A DNA stretch of 44,303 nucleotides from Bacillota bacterium (lineage in GTDB: Bacteria > Acidobacteriota > Terriglobia > Acidiferrales > UBA7541): the NCBI GenBank assembly GCA_023511565.1, contig JAIMBE010000003.1, positions 1 through 44,303 of the forward strand, read 5' to 3'. The notes under the pieces were generated by a model. The model did not search any database and was not told the origin of the DNA. It saw nothing but the letters and a program-made list of their open reading frames with translations. Shown one piece after another: positions 24,604 through 33,313 of the stretch (its first letter is position 1; every line of letters starts with the position of its first letter). The translations under genes were made by a program, and so were the position numbers.

Positions 24604-26868
24604 CTATGCCTTTTCCAAGACCACCCAGGCGTTGTAGTCCGGCTCTTTGCTTTGCGGATCTAAGCGCATGGGAATGAGCACGTTAGCTTCGGGCCAGTGG
24701 GCGACCAGCGTGCCGGAACGAACCGGCGCAATCCGGCAGACACCTAGGAGGCCCTTGTTTGCCGAGGCGGCAGCTGCTTCTCGGCGCAGCACGATGCGGT
24801 CGCCATCGCGCAGGCCAAGCCTCGCAGCGTCTTCCGCGGCAATCAGAACCTCCTCGCGGCGGGCGCCGGTCAACGGGTCGCGCTCACCCCAGATCATGGA
24901 ATTAAACTGCTTGCCGCGGCGCGTGGTGAGGTAGAAGCGGTTCGCAGCGGGCGGAAAGTCTGTGGGTTCCAGCTGCGGCGGGGTGAGTGCGACAAACCGC
25001 GCCCGCCCGCCAGGCATACCGGCAAACACGCCGCCGGCGCAGAGCAGCGGGCCACCGTACTGCACGGCATCTCCTTCGGCGCGCAGCGCGGCGATGCCCC
25101 GGTAGAGCGGCATCACGCGCTCCATTTCCTCGCGAACCGCCTGGGCGGAGTCGAAGTGCACCAGAGGGGCCCGCCCCGGGTCGAGCGCGGCTTCCCCGAT
25201 GCGCATGAAGATCTCCCATTCGGCCATCGCTTCTCCGATGCGCGGGCCGGGGATTTCCGGCGAAAAACGGATGCGGCGCTCGGTGGAAGTGAGCGTTCCG
25301 CCGCCTTTCTGTTCATAACGAGTCTGCGCCGGCAGCAGCAGAACGAATCCGCCGGGAGCTGGCGGAACCAGCATGGCCGAATTCAGCACAAGGTCCTGGT
25401 GGATGCGGCAGGGCACGCGTGCCAGCGCGACACGCATGCGGTCGGGTTCGGGCATGGTGTCCAGGAAATTTCCGCCGGCGATGTAGAAAACATCCAGGGC
25501 GCCCCGGGCGGCCGCTTCGAGCATTTCCGGCGCCGAGAGTCCCGGGCGCGCTGGCACCGGCGCGCCCCACAGCGCCGCGAAGTGGCGTGCGTTTTCTTCG
25601 TTGACGGCAAGCCCGCCAGGGAAGCCGTTCGGCACCGAGCCGCACTCGGCTGCACCCTGCACGCCGCTGTGTCCACGCACCGGCACCAGACCGGTGTTCG
25701 GCCGACCCACCATGCCACGGGCCAGGGCCAGATTGACAACGGCCTGCACGTTTTCCACACCAAAGCGGTGCTGCGTCAGCCCCATGCTCCAGATGAAAAC
25801 GGCCGTGCGGACACCGGCATAGAGTTCGGCGAAACGGCGCATCACCTGGCGATCCACACCGGCGCTGCGCTCCAGTTGCTCCCACGACTGGACGGCGAGT
25901 GCGGAGCAAAGGGCTTCGAAACCGGTCGTGTGCGCGGCGATGAAGGCATGGTCCACCGCGTCCATCTCGAGCAGATGCTTCAACACACCGTTCAAAAAGG
26001 CGATGTCCCCGCCTACCCGCACCTGGAAAAATGCATCGGTCATGCGGGTGCCGAACAGTGCGCTCGCAGGGATCGAAGGCACCCAGTAGCGCTCCAGGCC
26101 GGGTTCGCGGTAGGGATTCACCACCAGGATCCGGGCCCCGCGCTGGCGCGCATGGTAGAGGTACTTCATCGCGACCGGCTGATTGTTCGCCACGTCGGAG
26201 CCCAGCAAAACCACGAGCTCGGTGCCGATCCAGTCGGTGTACGAACAGGTGGCGGCGGCGACGCCGATCGTCTGTTTCAGCGCCGTGGTGGAAGCGGCGT
26301 GGCAGAGGCGCGCGGCGTTGTCAATGTTGTTCGTGCCCAGCAGGCGCGCTACCTTCTGCGCCACGTAATAGGTCTCGTTCGTCAGACCGCGCGACGTGGT
26401 GTAGAAGGCGATGCGGTCGGGATCGCGCGCAGCGGCCGCCCGCAGGGCCTCGCCGGCCAGCCGGATGGCTTCCGCCCAGGGAATGCGGCGGAAGCCGGGC
26501 TCGCCCGCACGCCGCAGCAGCGGGACCGGGAGCCGGCCTAGGTCGCGCAGCTGCGGACCGCTGCGCGATTCCAGGGCAGCGGCGTTGGCCAACCGACGGG
26601 GATCGAGCGCCGGCATCGTGTTCAGCCGCAGCATGCGCAGGCGCAGCAGGCAGAGGTGGATCCCCTCCATCGCGTCATCGTTGAGACCGCGTGGGCCCAG
26701 CGAACAGCCGTCGCAAACGCCGTGGCGCAGGATGCGCCAGGCATAGAGCAGGTGGTCGCGGTTCTCCCAGACTGTGCGGAGAATTTCCCAGTAGTGATGC
26801 GGTTTGGTGTGGCCGATGCCGAAAGGCACCCAGCTCGCAACCGCAGTTCTGGCGCGGCGGGCAGACAT
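24604..26868 (-). CDS. FdhF/YdeP-type molybdopterin oxidoreductase
   Basis: This is a molybdenum bis-MGD oxidoreductase of the formate-dehydrogenase-alpha/YdeP group, 754 residues. Near the N-terminus HGVCDGCSLGPRGLND gives Cys52 and Cys55, with Cys73 later, as possible iron-sulfur or structural ligands. NNIDNAARLCHAAS (Cys186) aligns with the position of selenocysteine in FdhH, so cysteine is the likely Mo ligand. GLTQHRFGVENVQAVVNLAL, RGHSGVQGAAECGSVPNGFP, FYIAGGNFLDTMPEP and RYEQKGGGTLTSTERRI are typical later blocks. The electron donor is unknown. The frame opens with GTG 26874, but ATG 26868 is preferred; TATAAT lies about 18 bases upstream. It is probably transcribed alone. No fdhD or subunit partner is nearby. 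Confidence 0.88.
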   Translation of the reverse strand: MSARRARTAVASWVPFGIGHTKPHHYWEILRTVWENRDHLLYAWRILRHGVCDGCSLGPRGLNDDAMEGIHLCLLRLRMLRLNTMPALDPRRLANAAALESRSGPQLRDLGRLPVPLLRRAGEPGFRRIPWAEAIRLAGEALRAAAARDPDRIAFYTTSRGLTNETYYVAQKVARLLGTNNIDNAARLCHAASTTALKQTIGVAAATCSYTDWIGTELVVLLGSDVANNQPVAMKYLYHARQRGARILVVNPYREPGLERYWVPSIPASALFGTRMTDAFFQVRVGGDIAFLNGVLKHLLEMDAVDHAFIAAHTTGFEALCSALAVQSWEQLERSAGVDRQVMRRFAELYAGVRTAVFIWSMGLTQHRFGVENVQAVVNLALARGMVGRPNTGLVPVRGHSGVQGAAECGSVPNGFPGGLAVNEENARHFAALWGAPVPARPGLSAPEMLEAAARGALDVFYIAGGNFLDTMPEPDRMRVALARVPCRIHQDLVLNSAMLVPPAPGGFVLLLPAQTRYEQKGGGTLTSTERRIRFSPEIPGPRIGEAMAEWEIFMRIGEAALDPGRAPLVHFDSAQAVREEMERVMPLYRGIAALRAEGDAVQYGGPLLCAGGVFAGMPGGRARFVALTPPQLEPTDFPPAANRFYLTTRRGKQFNSMIWGERDPLTGARREEVLIAAEDAARLGLRDGDRIVLRREAAAASANKGLLGVCRIAPVRSGTLVAHWPEANVLIPMRLDPQSKEPDYNAWVVLEKA

Positions 26869-26885
26869 ATGCACAACCGGCCGTC

Positions 26886-26891
26886 ATTATA
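26886..26891 (-). promoter_or_regulatory. Consensus -10 element for the molybdopterin oxidoreductase gene
   Basis: TATAAT on the minus strand lies 17 bases upstream of the ATG at 26868. The predicted message would have a leader of only about 10 bases. No matching -35 was recognised at 16-18 bp. Confidence 0.45.
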
Positions 26892-27046
26892 TACCTGGCC
26901 GGATGGCGCATTCGCGCTGGGCCGTGGGGCTCGGGCCTGTGCGCTACCGAAGGCCAAGCCGGGCGCGGGCGAACCCATCGGATGGGCCGAGCTTCAGCCG
27001 CAGAGAATGCCCCTGCTCGCACAGCGTATCCCGCTTCGGTGTCCGG

Positions 27047-28054
27047 CTAGGCCGCGGGCAGCGTGGCAAAGCAAGCCTCCAGGATGTCCCGCCCGCGGCA
27101 CCGCCCACGCACGGCCCGGTGTTCGTTGACGGCGCGCATCAGCCGGCGCACCGCACGGAGATAGGGCAGGGGCGAGGTGTAGTGCCGGAGCCAGGTGTGC
27201 TGTTCGAGCCGTCTGCGGACACGCTCCGAATTTTCCCGTAGCGCAGCCCGGTCCACCGGAGCCGGCTCCGCGGGTCGAAACACCACAAACAGGTTGCCAC
27301 CGTCGGGCGATAGCTCCGCATGCTCGGCCAAGAATCCCTCGCGCCGGCCCAGCGCCGTCAACGTGGCCCGGTTGAAATGGAACAGGTGGGCGCGATGGAA
27401 GCGATGATTCGGCGCCTGACAGGTCGCTTCCAGGTTGGGGACTTCGATGGCGAGCACACCGGTCGGTTTCAGCCACCGACGCAGTCGCGCCAGCACGACC
27501 GCCGGGCAGGCAGTGTGTTCCAGCACGTGGTAGAGCGCAATCAGATCGAACGATGCGGCTTCCAACTCGATCTGCTCAACGCTACCGATGCGCACATCCA
27601 ATCCGTACTCCCGGATGGCGAACTCCGCATAGCCGGGGTGTGGCTCGACGCCGGTAGCGCGGCAGCCCTGTCGCACGAACAGATAGAGCAGTTCACCGCC
27701 GCCGGAGCCGACGTCCAGCACGTAGGCCTGCGGAGCCAACCAGCGGCGAAGCTGACGGAAGCGCTCGAGCGCGTTGCGCCCGTTGCGGTAGATGTGGACA
27801 CGGCGCGGGCGATGTGTGCCCTGATATTCCCAACGGTAGTGCTCCCGGTAGTAGGCCGCGAGCGCGTCCGGTGCGGGCAGCGGATCGCTCCAGGCCAGGC
27901 CGCAGCCCCGGCAGAGCACGGTACGGAGCGGACGACCGTAGCGATCTTTGCAGGAAATCAGAGCCGCGTCCCGCGCCTCGCACAGCATGCAGGGGCTGCT
28001 GGCGGCGTTTTCCGGTTCCGCCGGGCCCCGCACTGTTTCGAAGCCGCTTCGCAC
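27047..28054 (-). CDS. SAM-dependent methyltransferase with N-terminal zinc-binding cysteines
   Basis: The 335-residue protein starts with a four-cysteine zinc-type motif, Cys22/Cys25 in SPCMLCEAR and Cys48/Cys51 in VLCRGCGLAWSDPLP. The methyltransferase core follows with motif I VLDVGSGGGELLYLFV near 112-127, VEPHPGYAEFA, and YHVLEHTACPAVVLARL near residue 175, then LKPTGVLAIEVPN. This zinc-finger plus Methyltransf_23 pattern is common among sugar C-methyltransferases and methyltransferases near cell-surface gene clusters; the acceptor is unknown. The start is GTG 28052-28054, nine bases after the citrate synthase stop, so translational coupling is likely. The frame must start before Cys22, which limits alternatives. 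Confidence 0.82.
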   Translation of the reverse strand: MRSGFETVRGPAEPENAASSPCMLCEARDAALISCKDRYGRPLRTVLCRGCGLAWSDPLPAPDALAAYYREHYRWEYQGTHRPRRVHIYRNGRNALERFRQLRRWLAPQAYVLDVGSGGGELLYLFVRQGCRATGVEPHPGYAEFAIREYGLDVRIGSVEQIELEAASFDLIALYHVLEHTACPAVVLARLRRWLKPTGVLAIEVPNLEATCQAPNHRFHRAHLFHFNRATLTALGRREGFLAEHAELSPDGGNLFVVFRPAEPAPVDRAALRENSERVRRRLEQHTWLRHYTSPLPYLRAVRRLMRAVNEHRAVRGRCRGRDILEACFATLPAA

Positions 28055-28063
28055 CGCCGTCGG

Positions 28064-29407
28064 CTAGCCGCCGCGGTGCTCGATGGGAATGTAGCTGCGC
28101 TGGTCGTAGCCGAGATAGACCTGCCGCGGCCGGGCGATTTTCTGCTCCGGATCGAGCAGCATCTCCTCCCACTGCGCGATCCAGCCCGACGTGCGCGGAA
28201 TGGCAAACAGCACCGGGAACATGGTGGTCGGGAAGCCCATCGACTGATAGATGAGTCCGGTGTAGAAATCCACGTTCGGATAGAGCTTGCGGGTGACGAA
28301 GTATTCATCTTCCAGCGCGATCCGCTCGACTTCCAGCGCGATGTCGAGTAGGGGGTTGCGCCCCATCACGTCGAACACCTGATAGGCGATCTCCTTGATG
28401 ATGCGCGCGCGCGGATCGTAGTTTTTGTAGATGCGGTGGCCGAAGCCCATCAGCCGCTTCTCGCCGCCTTTGACGCGCTTGATGTAGGCGGGCACGTTGT
28501 TCACGGAGCCGATGTCTTCCAGCATGCGCAGAACCGCTTCGTTGGCACCCCCGTGCAGCGGACCGTACAGCGCGGCGGTCGCCGCGGCCGTGGCGGAATA
28601 GGGATCCACGTGCGAGCTGCCGACGCTGCGCATGGCGTTGGCCGAGCAGTTCTGCTCGTGATCGGCGTGCAGAATGAACAGCACATCGAGCGCGCGCTCC
28701 AGTGCCGGGTTCGGCTTGTACTTCAGCTCGGTGGTCTTAAACAGCATGTTCAGGAAATTGCCCGTGTAGCTGAGGTCGTTGTCCGGATACACGTAGGGCA
28801 TGCCGATGCTGTGCCGGTACGAAAACGCAGCCAGCGTCGGCATCTTGCCAATCAGCCGGTAGGTCTGCTTCCGGCGGGATTCGGGATTGAAGATATCTTT
28901 GGCGTCCTCGTAGAAGGTCGAAAGCGCCGCCACGGTCGAGACAAGCATGCCCATCGGATGCGCGTCGTAGTGAAACCCATCGAGAAACTTCTTGATGGAT
29001 TCGTGAATGAAGGTGTGGTGGGTGATGTGATAGGTCCAATCGTCGAGTTGGGCCTTGGTAGGCAGCTCGCCGTGGATGAGCAGATAGGCTGTCTCCAGAT
29101 AGGTGCTGCGCTCGGCCAGTTCTTCGATCGGATAACCCCGGTAGCGCAAAATCCCCTTTTCCCCGTCAATGTAGGTGATCCGGGACTTGCACGACGCCGT
29201 GTTCGTGAACGCCGGATCGTAGCTCATCAGCCCGAAATCGGCTTCATCCACTTTGATCTGGCGCAGATCCATGGCTCGGATGGTGCCATGCTGGATCGGA
29301 ATCTCGTACCGCTTGCCGGTGCGGTTATCGATGATGGTCAGCGAATCTCGCCGGGTCTGCGCGGCGTCTTCGGCAGCGACGGTAGTAGCGGCTTTGGTCG
29401 GGTCCAT
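28064..29407 (-). CDS. gltA: Citrate synthase
   Basis: It condenses oxaloacetate and acetyl-CoA at the entry of the TCA cycle. The 447-residue type II-like protein has the active-site histidines in LHADHEQNCSANAMR and MGFGHRIYKNYDPRA, GPLHGGANEAVLRML, and the aspartate-bearing LYPNVDFYTGLIYQSMG near the end. The N-terminal TIIDNRTGKRYEIPIQHG and ITYIDGEKGILRYRGYPIEE blocks are also diagnostic. The ATG at 29407 is preferred because a TATATA -10 at 29451-29456 would start transcription near 29443, where a further in-frame ATG has GAGG with no spacing; the longer form would be 459 residues. The methyltransferase gene follows directly. Confidence 0.95.
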   Translation of the reverse strand: MDPTKAATTVAAEDAAQTRRDSLTIIDNRTGKRYEIPIQHGTIRAMDLRQIKVDEADFGLMSYDPAFTNTASCKSRITYIDGEKGILRYRGYPIEELAERSTYLETAYLLIHGELPTKAQLDDWTYHITHHTFIHESIKKFLDGFHYDAHPMGMLVSTVAALSTFYEDAKDIFNPESRRKQTYRLIGKMPTLAAFSYRHSIGMPYVYPDNDLSYTGNFLNMLFKTTELKYKPNPALERALDVLFILHADHEQNCSANAMRSVGSSHVDPYSATAAATAALYGPLHGGANEAVLRMLEDIGSVNNVPAYIKRVKGGEKRLMGFGHRIYKNYDPRARIIKEIAYQVFDVMGRNPLLDIALEVERIALEDEYFVTRKLYPNVDFYTGLIYQSMGFPTTMFPVLFAIPRTSGWIAQWEEMLLDPEQKIARPRQVYLGYDQRSYIPIEHRGG

Positions 29408-29450
29408 GGAAGTGCTCGTCCTTTTCTTTCCAGTTTCCCCCATCCTCTTT

Positions 29451-29456
29451 TATATA
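29451..29456 (-). promoter_or_regulatory. Candidate -10 element for gltA
   Basis: TATATA followed by AAAGAGG on the minus strand, about 44 bases before the chosen gltA start. The local AT-richness stands out against GC-rich flanks. The -35 region is poor. Confidence 0.4.
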
Positions 29457-29588
29457 CCAACCGGTGGCCGGCGCGAAACCGATTTCGCTGGGTCGTGGTT
29501 TTTCCCTGCACAACTCCGCTCCAGATTTCTCCTATGCCCGCGTTCCGCCGAGACCGGCCCGTTGCTTTGCGACCCGGCCCGGGCGCGG

Positions 29589-29594
29589 TAGAAT
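29589..29594 (+). promoter_or_regulatory. Candidate -10 element for the purine permease gene
   Basis: TAGAAT in the context GCGGTAGAATCGCG lies 42 bases before ATG 29637. The predicted leader is about 35 bases. No clear -35 is seen. Confidence 0.35.
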
Positions 29595-29636
29595 CGCGCT
29601 CCGTGCGGCCCGCACGGGTGCCGCTTCGAGCGCAAA

Positions 29637-30950
29637 ATGCGCCACCTCCTCCGCCGATACTTCGAGTTCGACCGGCACGGCACCGACTTCCGGCGGGAAG
29701 TGCTGGGCGGGCTGACCACCTTCGCCACGATGAGCTACATCATCGTGGTCAATCCAGCGATTCTGGCCGCCGCGGGAATCCCCATCGGTCCCGCCATGGT
29801 GGCCACGGTGCTGACGGCGCTGTTCGGCACGCTGCTGATGGCGTTCTACGCGAAGCGACCGTTCGCGATTGCGCCGTTGATGGGCGAAAACGCCTTTCTG
29901 GCCGTCACCGTAGTGCAGATTCTGGGCCTCCCCTGGCAGCAGGCCCTGGCGGCGGTATTCACTGCGGGGGTGCTGTTCACGGTCCTGACGGTTGCGCGCA
30001 TCCGGCAGTGGCTGGTGGACGCTGTGCCACCGGGGCTGCGCTACAGTTTCGCGGCCGGCATCGGTTTGTTCCTCACCTTCATCGGACTGCACCAGAGCGG
30101 AATTGTGACTGCGGGCGCGGCGGGCGCTCCGGTACAGATGGGACGGCTCGATTCGCCGCCGGTGCTCGTGGCCCTGTTTGGTTTTCTGCTCACGGTGGCC
30201 CTGATGATCCTGGGCGTGCGCGGCGCGATCCTGCTCGGGATTCTGGTCACAACCGCAGTGGCCTACCTGGCCGGGGTGGGTACCGCGCCGGCGTCGCTGC
30301 TGAGCTCGCCGCCGAGCCTAGCACCCATCCTCTGGAAACTGGATTTTTCCCACTTCTGGAGCGTGGGGTTCCTGTCAGTGGCGCTGATCACGTTCGTGAT
30401 GGCGTTTGTGGATACGCTCGGGACGTTGATCGGCGTCTCTTCGCGCGCCGGATTCCTCGATGCGCGGGGCAACCTGCCGCAGATCGAGCGGCCCATGCTG
30501 GCCGATGCGCTGGCCACTACGTTTGCCGCGGCGGTCGGCACGACCACCGCCGGCGCGTACATCGAATCCGCCGCCGGCGTCGAAGCGGGCGGGCGCACCG
30601 GATTCGCCGCGCTGGTGACGGCGCTGTGCTTTGTGCTGGCACTGTTTTTTGCGCCGCTCGTGGCCGCGATTCCGCCGCAGGCCTGCGGTCCGGCGCTGAT
30701 GGTGGTCGGCGTTCTGATGGTGGAGGCCGTGGTGCGCATCCAGTTCTCCGACCCGACGGAACTGGTTCCCGCCTTTACCACCATCACGCTGATGAGCTTC
30801 ACGTTCAACATCGGCGTGGGAATGACCGCGGGATTCCTGCTCTACCCGTTCTGCAAGCTGCTGGCCGGACGCGCGCGCGAGCTGCACTCTGGCCTGTGGG
30901 TGCTGGCGGCACTCTCGCTGCTGTTCTATCTGTTTTACCCGTACCACTGA
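29637..30950 (+). CDS. NCS2 family purine permease, AzgA/PbuG-like
   Basis: This multi-helix membrane transporter probably takes up adenine, guanine or hypoxanthine with protons. The 437-residue protein opens FEFDRHGTDFRREVLGGLTT and FATMSYIIVVNPAILAAAGI, the characteristic start of the AzgA/PbuG branch. The substrate-site region reads GENAFLAVTVVQILGLPWQQ near residue 84, then FVDTLGTLIGVSSRAG near residue 260, and GTTTAGAYIESAAGVEAGGR near residue 301, where the family has GTTNTSAYIES. Length is as usual. The ATG at 29637 is the natural family start although no Shine-Dalgarno is evident. It is divergent from gltA and convergent with the VIT-family gene. Its link to the distant purine synthesis genes is functional only by theme. 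Confidence 0.9.
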   Translation: MRHLLRRYFEFDRHGTDFRREVLGGLTTFATMSYIIVVNPAILAAAGIPIGPAMVATVLTALFGTLLMAFYAKRPFAIAPLMGENAFLAVTVVQILGLPWQQALAAVFTAGVLFTVLTVARIRQWLVDAVPPGLRYSFAAGIGLFLTFIGLHQSGIVTAGAAGAPVQMGRLDSPPVLVALFGFLLTVALMILGVRGAILLGILVTTAVAYLAGVGTAPASLLSSPPSLAPILWKLDFSHFWSVGFLSVALITFVMAFVDTLGTLIGVSSRAGFLDARGNLPQIERPMLADALATTFAAAVGTTTAGAYIESAAGVEAGGRTGFAALVTALCFVLALFFAPLVAAIPPQACGPALMVVGVLMVEAVVRIQFSDPTELVPAFTTITLMSFTFNIGVGMTAGFLLYPFCKLLAGRARELHSGLWVLAALSLLFYLFYPYH

Positions 30951-30976
30951 GAACGAAAATAGAAGCTTGCACATCC

Positions 30977-31001
30977 GGTGGCGCAGGTTTGCGCCGCCAC
31001 C
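30977..31001. terminator. Hairpin between convergent genes
   Basis: GGTGGC (30977-30982) pairs with GCCACC (30996-31001), with inner GCA/TGC pairing around a GGTT loop and a small bulge. It lies 27 bases after the purine permease stop and 34 bases from the VIT-family stop. No U-run is present. Confidence 0.35.
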
Positions 31002-31034
31002 ACCGTCGGCCGGGCGGAGTGCCGCCCCGCAGCA

Positions 31035-31583
31035 TCAGGTCAGCCGGCCGAGCAGGTGGCCGATGAAATAAGCGGCGGTGGCGGCCAGAGAACCCACCAG
31101 CAGCATCTCCAGGCCGCTCACGAACCACCGCGCACGCGTCACCAGCGTGCGCAGGCTGCCCACGGCAAACAGCGTGATACCCGTCGCCACGCACGACACC
31201 AGAAACATTTGCTCGGCCGGCAGAAACAGAAACGGCAGCAGTGGCACGCTGCCGGCAGCCACGAACGCAAAGAAAATCGCGGCACCATGGCCGAGCGCGT
31301 GGAGGCGTCCTTCGCGCACCGTGCCCTGCGTGCTGCGGAGATAGTCCTGCTCCGACCGCATCCCCTGATAACTCCCAGCGCCCATGGCGATGCCGTCGGC
31401 AATCAGGTTGGCCACGCCGAGAACCACAGCGATGCGCGGCTCGAGCGTGGCTCCGGTGGTGCCGCTGACCACCGCGAACGTGGTGACGATGCCGTCGTTC
31501 GCTCCGAAAACCAGATCGCCGATGTGATGCGCCCACGAAGGCCAGAATCCCAGATAGCCGGGGCCGTCATGTCTGTTGCCCAT
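31035..31583 (-). CDS. VIT1/CCC1 family iron/manganese transporter-like membrane protein
   Basis: The 182-residue protein has five predicted membrane helices and the family marks HHIGDLVFGANDGIVTTFAV near residue 23, ANLIADGIAMGAGSYQGMRS near residue 61, and the late GSLRTLVTRARWFVSGLEML. VIT1/CCC1 proteins move Fe(II) or Mn(II) across membranes; in bacteria the substrate is usually untested. The cytoplasmic metal-binding loop is short here (SEQDYLRSTQGTVREGRLHA). The ATG at 31583 is supported by AGGAGA five bases upstream; the frame opens 11 codons earlier without a site. A -10-like TATAGT lies at 31616-31621. Confidence 0.85.
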   Translation of the reverse strand: MGNRHDGPGYLGFWPSWAHHIGDLVFGANDGIVTTFAVVSGTTGATLEPRIAVVLGVANLIADGIAMGAGSYQGMRSEQDYLRSTQGTVREGRLHALGHGAAIFFAFVAAGSVPLLPFLFLPAEQMFLVSCVATGITLFAVGSLRTLVTRARWFVSGLEMLLVGSLAATAAYFIGHLLGRLT

Positions 31584-31615
31584 GGTGTCTCCTATGCAGT
31601 CGGGTGGCGCCGACA

Positions 31616-31621
31616 ACTATA
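31616..31621 (-). promoter_or_regulatory. Candidate -10 element for the VIT-family gene
   Basis: TATAGT on the minus strand, with a weak TTCCGA 17 bp further upstream, would start transcription about 25 bases before ATG 31583 and leave the AGGAGA site intact. Confidence 0.4.
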
Positions 31622-31711
31622 AAACCGCAGGCAGCGAATCGGAACCGAAGAAGCACGAACAACCACGGCGGCCCGAAGACTGCCGAAAAACCCAGGGAGG
31701 CACACACGCGG

Positions 31712-31717
31712 TACAAT
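31712..31717 (+). promoter_or_regulatory. Candidate -10 element for the serine hydrolase gene
   Basis: TACAAT in the context GCGGTACAATAGG lies about 72 bases before ATG 31789. No matching -35 was recognised. Confidence 0.35.
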
Positions 31718-31788
31718 AGGGCGGCAGGGCGCGCACAAACATCTTGCAAGGACGGCGGGCTGCAACCCGGAAAATTTGCGAGGCACAG

Positions 31789-33270
31789 ATGAGAAAGAAA
31801 GCACATCGGTGGGTGCTGACGGTTGCACTGGTGGCGGTGGCGCTGGCCCTGGTCACACTGGACGGGCGCGGCTTGAGGGGCGCCGGGGATGACGCCCTCG
31901 AAGCGCGCATCGCCCGCGTCGAAGCGGGCCTGCGCCCAGCCGTGCGCGTCGCAGGCCACCCGGAGGTCACCTGGACGCTCGCCGAACGCATGGAGCACTA
32001 CAACGTGCCCGGGGTGAGCGTGGCGGTGCTCGACCACGGGCGCATCGCGTGGGCGCGCGGCTATGGCGTGCAGGAAAAAGGCGGGGCAGCCGTGACAACG
32101 GAAGCGCTGTTTCAGGCCGCCTCGATCAGCAAGCCGGTGGCGGCGCTCGGCGCGCTGCGGCTGGTCGAGCAGGGCCGGCTGGCGCTGGACGAAAACGTGA
32201 ATGCGAAGCTCGTCTCCTGGAAGGTGCCACCGCACGAGTTTCACGGCCAGTCCGTCACGCTGCGCGGCCTGCTGACGCATTCCGCCGGACTGACGGTTCA
32301 CGGCTTCCGCGGCTACGCGGTGGACGAGCCAGTGCCGACCCTCACGCAGATTCTCGACGGCGTCAAGCCGGCAAATTCCGCGCCCATCCGCGTGGACATT
32401 GCGCCCGGGACGCGCTGGCGGTACTCCGGCGGCGGCTACACGGTGCTGCAACAGCTGATCGAAGATGTAACCGGGCAGCCGTTTGCCGACTACATGCGCG
32501 AAGCCGTGCTGGCGCCGCTCGGGATGCACGCCAGTACCTACGAGCAGCCGCTGCCTGAGCCGCTTCGCCCGCGCGCGGCCACCGGGCACCGCGTCGAGGG
32601 CCGCGCAGTCCGCGGCAAGTGGCACCGCTATCCCGAGCAGGCCGCCGCCGGGTTGTGGACCACACCTTCTGACCTGCTGCGCTTCGCTATCGAATTGCAG
32701 GAGGCCTACGCCGGCCGGTCGAATACAGTCATTTCGCAGCAGATGGCCCAGCAGATGCTCAGCGTGCAGTTGGAAAACTGGGGTCTGGGGCTGCAGTTGA
32801 CCGGCGCCGGCGATACGCTGCGTTTCAGCCACAGCGGCGGCAACGAAGGTTTCCGGTGTTTTCTCACTGCCTACGCCACGCGCGGGCAGGGCGCTGCGGT
32901 GATGACCAACTCCGATGCTGGCGCGGCGCTCTATCCTGAAATCCTGCGCAGCATCGCTGCGGAATACAACTGGCCGGACTTTCAGCCGGAGACCAAGCAG
33001 CTGCTTCCCCTTCCGGCAGCGCAGTTGCGCAGATTCGCGGGCCGCTACCGCGCCGCGCAGGGCCCGGACCTGCTGGTGAAGTTCAAAGGTGGCCGGCTGA
33101 CGATGGAACCTGCCGGAGAACCGCCGGTGGAACTGCTTCCGGAATCCGAGGCGCAGTTCTTCACCTGGGACGGCACCGCGGTGCGATTTTCGCTCGACAG
33201 CCGCGGCCGGGTCACGAACCTGGTAGTGCAGCGCGGCGGCTCCAGCTGGACGGCGCGGAAGATTCGCTGA
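31789..33270 (+). CDS. Serine hydrolase, class C beta-lactamase/DD-peptidase fold, exported
   Basis: The 493-residue protein has an N-terminal membrane or signal segment (WVLTVALVAVALALVTL, 8-24) and then a beta-lactamase-type domain. The nucleophile motif S-x-x-K is Ser112-Ile-Ser-Lys115 in QAASISKPVAALG. The second motif is Tyr212-Ser-Gly in WRYSGGGYTVLQQL, and the third is H-S-G in FSHSGGNEGF. This set is that of the EstB/LpqH-like serine hydrolases, which include esterases and D-amino-acid peptidases, not classical AmpC. About 90 residues after the fold form a beta-rich extra domain (FAGRYRAAQGPDLLVKFKGG). Substrate is unknown. ATG 31789 has GAGG about six bases upstream. The alpha/beta hydrolase gene follows by 43 bp. 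Confidence 0.85.
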   Translation: MRKKAHRWVLTVALVAVALALVTLDGRGLRGAGDDALEARIARVEAGLRPAVRVAGHPEVTWTLAERMEHYNVPGVSVAVLDHGRIAWARGYGVQEKGGAAVTTEALFQAASISKPVAALGALRLVEQGRLALDENVNAKLVSWKVPPHEFHGQSVTLRGLLTHSAGLTVHGFRGYAVDEPVPTLTQILDGVKPANSAPIRVDIAPGTRWRYSGGGYTVLQQLIEDVTGQPFADYMREAVLAPLGMHASTYEQPLPEPLRPRAATGHRVEGRAVRGKWHRYPEQAAAGLWTTPSDLLRFAIELQEAYAGRSNTVISQQMAQQMLSVQLENWGLGLQLTGAGDTLRFSHSGGNEGFRCFLTAYATRGQGAAVMTNSDAGAALYPEILRSIAAEYNWPDFQPETKQLLPLPAAQLRRFAGRYRAAQGPDLLVKFKGGRLTMEPAGEPPVELLPESEAQFFTWDGTAVRFSLDSRGRVTNLVVQRGGSSWTARKIR

Positions 33271-33313
33271 GGCGGTCAGCGATTCAGCGCTGGGTTCAAA
33301 TCGGGGTTCCGGA

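Noticed and set aside
24353-24637. A plus-strand small frame that starts with a signal-peptide-like MLLASSIFALWVTAASAHS
   Set aside because: It has no ribosome-binding site, the rest is not protein-like, and its end overlaps the oxidoreductase gene by 34 bases.
28436-31066. An 876-codon plus-strand open frame across gltA and the purine permease
   Set aside because: It overlaps gltA antisense and the permease in another frame. Low-complexity Arg/Gly/Ala content in its second half confirms a shadow.
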